From Clostridiaceae bacterium (GTDB lineage Bacteria > Bacillota > Clostridia > Lachnospirales > Lachnospiraceae), in assembly GCA_018378255.1 (NCBI GenBank), contig JAGZXV010000008.1:1-62329 (forward strand): DNA of 62,329 nucleotides, in the 5' to 3' direction. A program made the translations under genes and the position numbers. Shown here in pieces: positions 41,631 through 49,274 of the stretch (its first letter is position 1; each line of letters opens with the position of its first letter). The notes beneath the pieces were generated by a model, which was not told the DNA's origin, did not search any database, and was given only the letters and a program-made list of their open reading frames with translations.

Positions 41631-41690
41631 TAAAAAAAGTCCCCAAGCGCATGGAATACAGCCACGCTCTCAGGGACATTTATTATTTTA
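41631..41690. terminator. Bidirectional terminator between Crp/Fnr gene and sulfatase operon
   Basis: GTCCC...AGCG (41639-41649) pairs with CGCT...GGGAC (41665-41677). On the minus strand it is followed by seven Ts (plus A-run 41632-41638); on the plus strand by ATTTATTATTTTA. It can end both convergent transcripts. Confidence 0.75.
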
Positions 41691-41706
41691 TTCTCAGTAA
41701 AAGCAT

Positions 41707-43068
41707 TTAAAGGGTCCGAAGAATCCTGGGAACCTTCTCGCCCGCCTTTTCCATCTGTGCGGCCAGCAAATCCGCCATCTGATTCCGTACAGCTTCATAT
41801 CTCCGATCTCCGGTCAGATTGTTCAGTTCATAAGGATCTTCTGACAAATCATACAAAAAATCATCCAGATAGACATCGCTGTCCGCTCTCGCGCCGCCGT
41901 TTATCCCCGGTGCATAAACGCTGTATAAATAATCCCTGGTGCGCACACACCGGCCTACCCGGCTTTCACTGATCTGGGCAAAAACCACATTTTCCCGTCC
42001 TTCGGTCTTCCCTTCCGCCACATAACGGAGATCTTCCCCTATCATCTCATCCCCCACATCGATTCCGGCCATAGCCAGGAATGTCTTAGGAAGGCTTGCA
42101 GTGCTGACCAGATCAGAAACCCGTTTTCCTCCTCTAAATCCCGGCCCGGCAATCACCAGAGGAACGTGCAGAGCCGCAGAATGACAGGTGCGTTTATAAT
42201 CGTCATAACCATTCAAATGCGTATCCCTGTTACGGGTCATAAAATGGCTTCCATGGTCGGAGGCATAGACAATAACCGTATTCTCAAATATCCCCATATC
42301 TTTCAGTTTACCGGTCACACGCCCCAGATTTTCATCCAGGCTGGAACAGCATCCCAAGTAATCAGGATACATCTCATCCGCATTCCCTTTTAAGGCCGCC
42401 AGGTCTCCCGGCAGCTTATAATCTGAAAACCGCTCTTTCGATCCTCTGGGCCCTTCATAACAATTCCGGTCATTCTGGTGATGGGGTTCAATATGGGAAA
42501 TTGTCATAAAAAATGGACGGTCCCCCCTATATCCATCCAGGTATTCCAGGGCAAAATCCGTAATACAGTCCACACGGTATCCGGTAAATGTGCACCTGTT
42601 CATATTCTCATCAAATACATATCCCCCATATCCATGGCTGGTAAACTCCAGCACATCTGCCGCCCTCCAGAATCCCTTATAACCGCCCCGGCGCTCAGGA
42701 GGAACTGCCGTAATGGTATAGTCTTCCACAGGCGTTTTCTCCAGTTCTCCACTGCTTGCCAGGTGCCATTTGCCTATATAGGCTGTTTCGTAACCGGCCT
42801 CATTCAGATAATCGGCCACCGTCTTAATCCCCGGCGGAAGGGCCAGGTTATTGCGGAAACATCCGGTCTGTGTTGGATATTTTCCAGTCTGGAAGACTGC
42901 GCGGCAGGGACCGCAGACAGGCTGCGGGCTGTAGGCTTCTTCAAAAACGATTCCATCCTGTGCCAGCGCATCCAGATTGGGTGTGACCGGCAGAGACTGG
43001 CCGTAAACACCGCAGGTATCCCATCTCTGCTGGTCAGTAAAATAAAAAATTATGTTGGGTCTTTTCAT
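41707..43068 (-). CDS. Type I sulfatase, Cys-type, cytosolic
   Basis: About 453 aa of the alkaline-phosphatase-superfamily sulfatases. The N-terminal metal site is FYFTDQQRWDTCGVYG; the formylglycine Cys is Cys52 in VCGPCRAVFQTGKYP; later metal ligands are in YASDHGSHF. There is no signal peptide. Conversion of the Cys would need an anaerobic sulfatase-maturating enzyme, absent from this window. Start at the ATG preceded by AAAGGATGTTT; a longer frame begins at 43086. It is the last gene of the sulfatase-TctCBA-LacI operon. A phosphonate or phosphodiester substrate is an alternative. Confidence 0.9.
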   Translation of the reverse strand: MKRPNIIFYFTDQQRWDTCGVYGQSLPVTPNLDALAQDGIVFEEAYSPQPVCGPCRAVFQTGKYPTQTGCFRNNLALPPGIKTVADYLNEAGYETAYIGKWHLASSGELEKTPVEDYTITAVPPERRGGYKGFWRAADVLEFTSHGYGGYVFDENMNRCTFTGYRVDCITDFALEYLDGYRGDRPFFMTISHIEPHHQNDRNCYEGPRGSKERFSDYKLPGDLAALKGNADEMYPDYLGCCSSLDENLGRVTGKLKDMGIFENTVIVYASDHGSHFMTRNRDTHLNGYDDYKRTCHSAALHVPLVIAGPGFRGGKRVSDLVSTASLPKTFLAMAGIDVGDEMIGEDLRYVAEGKTEGRENVVFAQISESRVGRCVRTRDYLYSVYAPGINGGARADSDVYLDDFLYDLSEDPYELNNLTGDRRYEAVRNQMADLLAAQMEKAGEKVPRILRTL

Positions 43069-43082
43069 AAACATCCTTTCTG

Positions 43083-44117
43083 TCAATGGTTTTTATAGCT
43101 CTCATCGATCACAATATGAGCATCTACCTCACAGAATGGCGAATCAGGAACAAAACCGTTAAACAGCACATCAAACATGGTTTTTATGGCCGTATAACCC
43201 TGGCGGTACGGATTCTCCTCAATAGCAAAGTCCACCAGTCCGTCCATAATCAGCCCGGACAACTCTGTGCTGGTCCCAAATGAGCAGATCAGCGGTTTCT
43301 TTTCCGCTTTAAAAAGGCTGCAAATGCTTTCCACCCCTGGCTTATCCATAGACTGAACACAAAGGGCATCCACTCCCCCTTCTCTTTCCAGGGCTTCTAC
43401 TTTGGATAGCGCCAGGCTGATGTTATGGTTCGTTTCAAAAACCCCCAGCATCTTCACATCCGGCCTGCGCTCCATCACCGCGGAGGTAAAACCTTCTGTT
43501 TTTCTCCTGTGTCCCAAAACGTGCATGGAACCTGTGATAACTGCAATCCTGGCCCCTGGCCCCGCCACTTTGCTCAAAAGGCTTCCCAGCAAACGGCCTT
43601 CATGCCGGTGGTCATGGCCTACAAAACAAAGCCGCTTGGAATTTACAATATCCGAGGTACAGGTAATAACCGGTACCTTATCATCCACAAAACGGTCAAT
43701 CGCCTCCTGCACTGCCGGGCTGTTTACCGGCTTTATCACCAAGCCGTTTATGCCGTCTTTTCTCGCCTGTTCCAGAAGCCTGAGCTGCGCAGCTTCATCC
43801 ACCGATTCCATCGGGTAGCAGCGCACCGAAACACCAAAGCTTTCTATCTCTTCATTGCCTGCCTCCACTCCGCGCCAGACTTCTTCTGCAAAATAGTTGA
43901 ACTCCCTGGCATTAATAATCACGCCTAGTTTCCGCGGATTTCTCTGTGCCACAAGCGCTTTTCCTACAATATTAGATTTATATCCCAGCTCTTCAGCCGC
44001 TTTCTGCACCTGGGCCCTGGTTTCCTCGCTCACCCCGCTGCGATTATGCATCACCCGGTCTACCGTACCTATGGAAACTCCTGACACAGAGGCGATTGAC
44101 TTTAGCGTTACCCTCAT
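43083..44117 (-). CDS. LacI-family regulator of the sulfatase/TctABC operon
   Basis: About 344 aa with a LacI helix-turn-helix (VTLKSIASVSGVSIGTVDRVMHNR) and a sugar-binding-protein-like effector domain (KLGVIINAREFNYFAEEVWRGVEAG, VIKPVNSPAVQEAIDRF). The ATG at 44117 with AAAGGCGGG upstream gives the canonical N-terminus; the frame is open back to 44186. It lies inside the operon between tctA and the last sulfatase, so it is probably autoregulated through the palindromes at 48838 and 48990. Confidence 0.9.
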   Translation of the reverse strand: MRVTLKSIASVSGVSIGTVDRVMHNRSGVSEETRAQVQKAAEELGYKSNIVGKALVAQRNPRKLGVIINAREFNYFAEEVWRGVEAGNEEIESFGVSVRCYPMESVDEAAQLRLLEQARKDGINGLVIKPVNSPAVQEAIDRFVDDKVPVITCTSDIVNSKRLCFVGHDHRHEGRLLGSLLSKVAGPGARIAVITGSMHVLGHRRKTEGFTSAVMERRPDVKMLGVFETNHNISLALSKVEALEREGGVDALCVQSMDKPGVESICSLFKAEKKPLICSFGTSTELSGLIMDGLVDFAIEENPYRQGYTAIKTMFDVLFNGFVPDSPFCEVDAHIVIDESYKNH

Positions 44118-44185
44118 GGTATGAACCCGCCTTTCCAAAATAATTACTGACATAATTTTACAATAATATGCGGGCCAAAGCAACA

Positions 44186-45718
44186 TTAATCCTCTAATGC
44201 AGTTGCCTCATCACCGCCTGTAACTGCCGCACTGCTCTTTTTTAAGCTCCTCGTCTTCTTAACGGAATAGTAGGTGAAGACGGCCGTAATGAGAATAATC
44301 GCAACACAGATCGGGCGTTTAAAAAAGATCATCCAGGATCCTCCCGACAGCACCAGTGAATTCTTCAGATTTCCTTCCAGAAGGGAACCCAGCACGATAC
44401 CGAGCACAAAGGGCGCCCCCGGAAACCCGATTTTCTGAAGCACATACATGAGAATGCCAAAAAACATCAAAATGTACACGTTAAACATATTGTTGGAAAA
44501 AGAATAGGAACCTGCCACACAAAACAGCGCCAGACCGGTAAACAAAATGGGCTGGGGCAGCCTCGAAATCTTCATAAAGAAACGCAGCAGATATTTGCCT
44601 TCTAAAAGCATTGCCACATTCGCCACCAGCATTCCTACCATAATCGCATACATTAAAGGCGATTGGTTGCGGAACAGCATCGGTCCCGGCGTCAGCCCCT
44701 TCATGGTAAATGCCCCGATCAGCAGAGCCGCCACAACGCTGCCCGGGATTCCCAAAGTAAACAATGGAATCAGGGAACAGCCGGTAACCGCATTGTTAGC
44801 CGCCTCCGGCGCAGCGATTCCCTCCAGCTCTCCGGTACCGAATTTATGGCCGTTTTTAGATGCCCTCTTCCCTTCATTATAAGCCATAAATGCTGCAATT
44901 CCGGCGCCGGCTCCGGGAATTGCCCCGATCAGGGAACCGATTCCCGTCGATTTAAGAATAATCGGCAGACAGGCTTTCTTTTCCTCTTTTGTAAGAACAT
45001 CAGCTTTGTCAATCGCTTCATTATAAACGAAGCATTTTAAATACCCCTTGCTGTATATCTGGTTTAAAATATTGGGAAGGGCAAACACCCCCAATAGAAC
45101 AGGAAGCAGTCCCAGCCCCTTCATGAGATAGATATTTCCGAAGCTGAAACGGGTAGCTCCCGATGAAGCGTCCACGCCCACACAGGCCATTAAAATCCCC
45201 AGGCACCCCATGAATATTCCCCGCATCATACTGTTTCCGCTGACACCCGCTATGATGGATATTCCAAAAAGGGACAGGGCAAAATATTCGGGAGCCGCGA
45301 ATTTTAATACAAAACCGGAAATGTAAGGGGCTGTGAACAGAAGCAGCAGGGAACTGATCAGCCCGCCGATCACAGACGCATACAGGCACATCTGAAGCGC
45401 CTTTCTGGGCCGCCCCTTCCGGGCCAGGGGGTGGCCGTCAAAGACAGTAGCCATTGCCACATTCGTACCCGGCGTTCCTATGAGAACCGCAGTAATCGAT
45501 CCCCCATAGGTGCCGCCGCAGTAGATTCCCAGAAGAAGCAGGATTCCCGGAAGAATATCCATGGAATAGGTGAGAGGCAGAAACAGAATAACAGCCAGAT
45601 CCGTAGACAATCCGGGAATGGCTCCAAATACAATCCCGATAAAACATCCGGTAAATATCATAAGGATATTGGTCAGTGTAAATACGTCAACCGTACCGTT
45701 TACAATCGATTCAAACAC
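44186..45718 (-). CDS. tctA: Tripartite tricarboxylate transporter large membrane subunit (TctA family)
   Basis: A 510-aa membrane protein with about twelve helices. Family marks include GAIPGLSTDLAVILFLPLTYSM, GGSITAVLIGTPG, GAIPGAGAGIAAFMAYNEGKR and GIPGSVVAALLIGAFTMKGLTPGP. The start is GTG with AAAGGAGGAGG ahead. With TctB and TctC it forms a secondary importer that depends on a binding protein. The closest known substrates are citrate and other carboxylates; the flanking sulfatases suggest a sulfated acid. Confidence 0.93.
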   Translation of the reverse strand: MFESIVNGTVDVFTLTNILMIFTGCFIGIVFGAIPGLSTDLAVILFLPLTYSMDILPGILLLLGIYCGGTYGGSITAVLIGTPGTNVAMATVFDGHPLARKGRPRKALQMCLYASVIGGLISSLLLLFTAPYISGFVLKFAAPEYFALSLFGISIIAGVSGNSMMRGIFMGCLGILMACVGVDASSGATRFSFGNIYLMKGLGLLPVLLGVFALPNILNQIYSKGYLKCFVYNEAIDKADVLTKEEKKACLPIILKSTGIGSLIGAIPGAGAGIAAFMAYNEGKRASKNGHKFGTGELEGIAAPEAANNAVTGCSLIPLFTLGIPGSVVAALLIGAFTMKGLTPGPMLFRNQSPLMYAIMVGMLVANVAMLLEGKYLLRFFMKISRLPQPILFTGLALFCVAGSYSFSNNMFNVYILMFFGILMYVLQKIGFPGAPFVLGIVLGSLLEGNLKNSLVLSGGSWMIFFKRPICVAIILITAVFTYYSVKKTRSLKKSSAAVTGGDEATALED

Positions 45719-45732
45719 AGCAGCCTCCTCCT

Positions 45733-46197
45733 TTACAGGAAAACTGTAGGAAGCGGCACCTGCAGTCCATACTTAAACGATGCAAATATCACCACCACCA
45801 GCAGTTCAATATATAGATAATGCCTCCAGTTTCTATCCTCCATCAGCCACATGGAAACAGCGGAGAAGGCCATGGACGCCATCAAAAAACCCACATACTT
45901 CATCGCCGTCATATAAGCGAGAAGCAGCGCAAAATAGATCAGCACATGTCCTTCCCTGCCAAGATCAATCTCAATCATCTCATCCTTTTTCAGAACCAGG
46001 CTGAGAAAAACCAGCCCTGCTCCAAACAGGATCATGCCATAGATTACAAGCTTAGGCAGGTAATCCGGTCCCACAGCCGACGTCACCGTATGAACTTTGG
46101 CTTTGATGCTGTAAGGAAGCATCACCCGGAACAGAATGCCCATACATGCAGCAATGATTCCGGAACTCAGATTCTTTTTTAATACAAGTTTCTTCAT
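45733..46197 (-). CDS. tctB: Tripartite tricarboxylate transporter small membrane subunit (TctB family)
   Basis: A 154-aa protein with four membrane helices (about 12-27, 44-64, 79-103 and 125-145), the usual size and layout for TctB. Sequence is only weakly conserved in this family, so the call leans on position between tctC and tctA (32 and 14 bp gaps). It links the binding protein and the large subunit. RBS AGGAGGGCCT. Confidence 0.85.
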   Translation of the reverse strand: MKKLVLKKNLSSGIIAACMGILFRVMLPYSIKAKVHTVTSAVGPDYLPKLVIYGMILFGAGLVFLSLVLKKDEMIEIDLGREGHVLIYFALLLAYMTAMKYVGFLMASMAFSAVSMWLMEDRNWRHYLYIELLVVVIFASFKYGLQVPLPTVFL

Positions 46198-46229
46198 AGG
46201 CCCTCCTGATTTAAAATGAATTCCGGGAA

Positions 46230-47297
46230 TCAGCCTCCTATTTTCTCAGCAAAGGCGGCGCAGTCGGCAATCATGGATTCCACACGCGCGGATACCGCTT
46301 CTGTAGAAACATCGGGAAGCATCACAAAACCGGCTTCTGCAAATTCAGCCTGAAACTCCGGATTATCATATACTTTTTTCAGGGAATCCGCCAATTTTTC
46401 CACAACCGCATCATCCGTCCCTTTTCTGAGAGAAAACCAGGTGATCGTGGAATAAGTCACGTCAATGCCAAGGCTTTCCAGAGTCGGAACCTGTTCAAAT
46501 CCGTAGTCCGCATATCCTTTATATGTCTCCTGTCCATATACGGCCAGAGGCACGATTGAACCGTCTTCCACATACTGTGCCGCCTGGTTAAGAGCACAGT
46601 AGCAAACTTCTGCCGAACCGTTCATCACATTCACCAGAGCATCCCCGAACCCGTCGCCGTTAACGCTGTCAGATTTAACGCCCAATTCTTCCATCACTAT
46701 TTTTGAAACCAGAAATGAATCATTTCCCACGCCGGCGCTGGCAAAACGGAGCACTTTCCCCTCCGCATATGATTTTAGTTCATCCATAGTTTTAATTCCA
46801 AGCTTGGCATCGACAAACAGTCCGTTCTCCACACTGTCCAGTCCGGCCACAGTCACAAAATCATCTGCGGTAAATTCACAGTCGTTATAGATAGGAGCCA
46901 CAGCCAGATTGGACGCAGCCATATACTGAATATTATTGGTATTGGGTTCTTCAGTCAAATACTCCGTACATGCGGTGATTCCCCCGGCTCCCGGCCTGTT
47001 TTCAACCACCACGTCAACCCCCAGTTCACCGCCCAGATACTTGGCCGTCAGCCGGGCCTTTGTGTCCAGATTGGCCCCTGCTTTTCCGGGAACATAGATG
47101 GTTACCGTTCCGGTCGGCCACTTCACCTCCTGGCCTGTAGCCTCTGTTTTCGTTTCCGACGGTTCTGTCTGCGCCTGGCTCTGGGCCGTTTCCTTTGCCG
47201 GAGCTGCTGTTGTTGGTTCTGGAGCGCTCTTGCCTGTGCAGGCAGATAAGGCTATCATCATTCCGGCTGCTGCTATAAAACCTGTCAATTTCTTCAT
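46230..47297 (-). CDS. tctC: Tripartite tricarboxylate transporter binding lipoprotein (TctC family)
   Basis: A 355-aa solute receptor. The signal peptide ends in the lipobox IALSAC, followed by a Thr/Glu-rich linker. The mature part shows the TctC/Bug fold marks PTGTVTIYVPGKAGANLDTKAR, VVENRPGAGGITACTEYL, and VNVMNGSAEVCYCALNQA. Members bind carboxylates through two beta-alpha loops. It is the second gene of the operon, 17 bp after the first sulfatase gene. Confidence 0.92.
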   Translation of the reverse strand: MKKLTGFIAAAGMMIALSACTGKSAPEPTTAAPAKETAQSQAQTEPSETKTEATGQEVKWPTGTVTIYVPGKAGANLDTKARLTAKYLGGELGVDVVVENRPGAGGITACTEYLTEEPNTNNIQYMAASNLAVAPIYNDCEFTADDFVTVAGLDSVENGLFVDAKLGIKTMDELKSYAEGKVLRFASAGVGNDSFLVSKIVMEELGVKSDSVNGDGFGDALVNVMNGSAEVCYCALNQAAQYVEDGSIVPLAVYGQETYKGYADYGFEQVPTLESLGIDVTYSTITWFSLRKGTDDAVVEKLADSLKKVYDNPEFQAEFAEAGFVMLPDVSTEAVSARVESMIADCAAFAEKIGG

Positions 47298-47314
47298 ATA
47301 AACCCTCCTCTTTT

Positions 47315-48796
47315 TTATGCGTGTCCGTACTGGACATCACCTTTTGTTTTCGATTTCAGCCGTTCCAAAAGCAGCGTTCTCGCCGCATTTGCCACAGCAT
47401 CTTCATATTCCCCTGATCCTGCCACGTTTTCTCTCTCTTCCGGGTCTTTTTCCAGATCCGTAAACTCCTGATCCCCATTTTCATAAATGATGAATTTGCT
47501 CTTTTTTCCAACAATGGCGTTCACATTCACATCACAGTCATAACCGTTCCGGTATTCCACCATACACGTGTCCCGGCCGCTGCCTCCGTCTCCCATAATC
47601 TGGCGCGCCTGAGGGATTCCGTCCACATAGGAGGGGATTTCAGCTCCCAGAAGTTCCAGGATGGTGGGCGTTATATCGGCGGCTGAAACCAAAACTTCCG
47701 ACACCCCTGGTTTGGCCCCTGGAATGTACATGAGAAGCGGGGTATTGATCAGCCCTTCATACAGAAACGGCCCTTTCAGCCACAGCCCATGATCGCCTAA
47801 AAGTTCTCCGTGGTCGGATCCCAATAGGATAACCGTTTCATCCATCAGCCCCTGGCGTTCTAATTCATCCAAAATCAACCCCACGTTCCTGTCGATTGCC
47901 TCAATCATGGCATATGTATGGCGCACTCTCTCTTTTGCCGCTTCGTTTGGAATACCGCTCTCGTATTTACAGCCGTGTATCCCCTTCCGGCTCCAGCTTC
48001 CCTGAAACTGCTGTTTGAAATGGGGTGGACGCCTGTCTAAATCCTCCGGGCCTCCAACCGCCTCTTTCACCGTATGCCCCTTCCACCGTTCATAATCATC
48101 ATAGCAGGAAGTGAACGGATGATGCGGATCGGGAAAGCTTGCACACAGAAAGAATGGTTTTTCCCTGTCTCTCACATTTCTGAGATAATTCACGCTCCTG
48201 TCTCCTACAAAAGCAGAAGAAGACAGTTCTGACGGCATATTGCGGATGCCGCAGATCTCATCGGCGCTGTAAACCTCACCACAGGGAGTTACCGTAAACA
48301 TGTCATCGGTGCCGCCGTGTTCTTTAAACCATTTATAATAATGCGCCTTCGGCAGTGTATGACCGATAGTCAGTTCCAGATATTCATATCCAAAATATCC
48401 TCCCCGGTACCCGTCCTCTCCCGGCATCTGCTCCCAGTTTCCCACACTTTCAAAACTCCTGCCAGCCGATTCCTCACTATAAGGGTTAAAATGAATCTTT
48501 CCTATGCTGGCCGTCTGATATCCCAGTTTTCCCAGCTCATGCATAATGGTCCGGCCGTCATCCTGTTTCAAAAGTCCGTTTGTATACACTCCGTGATTCG
48601 AAGGATACATTCCGGAAAACCAGGTCATCCGGTTTGGACTGCAGATCGGGTTAGCCACATAAAAGCGCTCACACCTTATCCCCCGGGCCGCCAGCCGGTC
48701 TATATTCGGCGTTCTGACATGGGGATTCCCATAGGCGCCAATGCAGTCCTTCCTTAACTGATCCGCCAGAATCACCACCACATTTTTACACCCCAT
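47315..48796 (-). CDS. Type I sulfatase, Cys-type, first gene of operon
   Basis: A 493-aa sulfatase. N-terminal metal site VVILADQLRKDCIGAYG; formylglycine Cys52 in ICSPNRMTWFSGMYPSNHG; late metal ligands in LLGSDHGELLGDHGLWLKGP. No signal peptide, so it is cytosolic. It shares only the general fold with the other sulfatase of the operon, so the two may act on different ester positions or successive intermediates. RBS GGAGGGAAG. Its promoter is bracketed by the two LacI-type operators. Confidence 0.92.
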   Translation of the reverse strand: MGCKNVVVILADQLRKDCIGAYGNPHVRTPNIDRLAARGIRCERFYVANPICSPNRMTWFSGMYPSNHGVYTNGLLKQDDGRTIMHELGKLGYQTASIGKIHFNPYSEESAGRSFESVGNWEQMPGEDGYRGGYFGYEYLELTIGHTLPKAHYYKWFKEHGGTDDMFTVTPCGEVYSADEICGIRNMPSELSSSAFVGDRSVNYLRNVRDREKPFFLCASFPDPHHPFTSCYDDYERWKGHTVKEAVGGPEDLDRRPPHFKQQFQGSWSRKGIHGCKYESGIPNEAAKERVRHTYAMIEAIDRNVGLILDELERQGLMDETVILLGSDHGELLGDHGLWLKGPFLYEGLINTPLLMYIPGAKPGVSEVLVSAADITPTILELLGAEIPSYVDGIPQARQIMGDGGSGRDTCMVEYRNGYDCDVNVNAIVGKKSKFIIYENGDQEFTDLEKDPEERENVAGSGEYEDAVANAARTLLLERLKSKTKGDVQYGHA

Positions 48797-48837
48797 ATTC
48801 TCTTCCCTCCTTTCATTCTTTGGCTTTCATCTTTTTC

Positions 48838-48851
48838 CGTTAACGTTAACG
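48838..48851 (-). promoter_or_regulatory. LacI-type operator O1
   Basis: CGTTAACGTTAACG, a perfect 14-bp palindrome, 42 bp before the sulfatase start and downstream of the promoter. Confidence 0.75.
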
Positions 48852-48868
48852 TTTCTTCCTGTTTTCAG

Positions 48869-48895
48869 ATTATCATTTCATCGTCATATTGTCAA
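48869..48895 (-). promoter_or_regulatory. Promoter of the sulfatase/TctABC operon
   Basis: Perfect minus-strand TTGACA (48890-48895) with GATAAT 15 bp away (48869-48874); the short spacer makes the exact -10 uncertain. It lies between the two operators. Confidence 0.5.
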
Positions 48896-48989
48896 TACTT
48901 TTTTACTATCAGAATATATTTTTGTTTATTTTTATTACTATTTTTGGCAAATCACTTCTTGGTCTGCTTTTATCCTTTAATTGTTTATC

Positions 48990-49003
48990 CGTTATCGTTA
49001 ACG
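48990..49003 (-). promoter_or_regulatory. LacI-type operator O2
   Basis: CGTTATCGTTAACG, one mismatch from O1 and 152 bp upstream of it. Paired sites at this distance suit DNA looping by a LacI-family tetramer or a pair of dimers. The rest of 48904-49130 is AT-rich and shows no gene. Confidence 0.65.
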
Positions 49004-49135
49004 TATCAACTCTTATATGTCCATTCTATTTTTTTAATACAGCTGTCTCATTTTAAAACTATTCTCCTATTCTCCGGTTTCCTTTAGCGGAACGTTAAGT
49101 CTGTTACAATTCTGTATTTCCCTGAAGAAGTTATG

Positions 49136-49249
49136 CGTGAAGAAGCAGGAAGCGGGGCTGGCGGCAGCAGATAAAAGGGAGTTGAGGTTTCCTGCTGCCT
49201 TAACTCCCTTTTATCTGCTGCCGCCAGCCCCGCTATCCGCTTCTTCACG
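49136..49249. repeat. 114-bp long hairpin after the flavoprotein operon
   Basis: The arm at 49136-49187 and its inverse at 49198-49249 match over about 52 bp with only a few mismatches (near 49147-49150 and 49184); the loop is about 10 nt. It starts 26 bp after the stop of the oxidoreductase gene at 49275. No T-run follows, so it is not a standard terminator. The outer arm (GCAGGAAGCGGGG, then GGCGGC) resembles the outer arm of the element at 4527 (GCAGGAAAGCGGGG, then GGCGGC). Confidence 0.85.
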
Positions 49250-49274
49250 GCTGCGTGCCCGCTGCACCATAATT

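Noticed and set aside
46230..47340. Alternative frame over the TctC signal-peptide region (about 104 codons, minus strand)
   Set aside because: It is a shadow of the TctC gene; the lipoprotein signal and family motifs support only the 46230-47297 frame.
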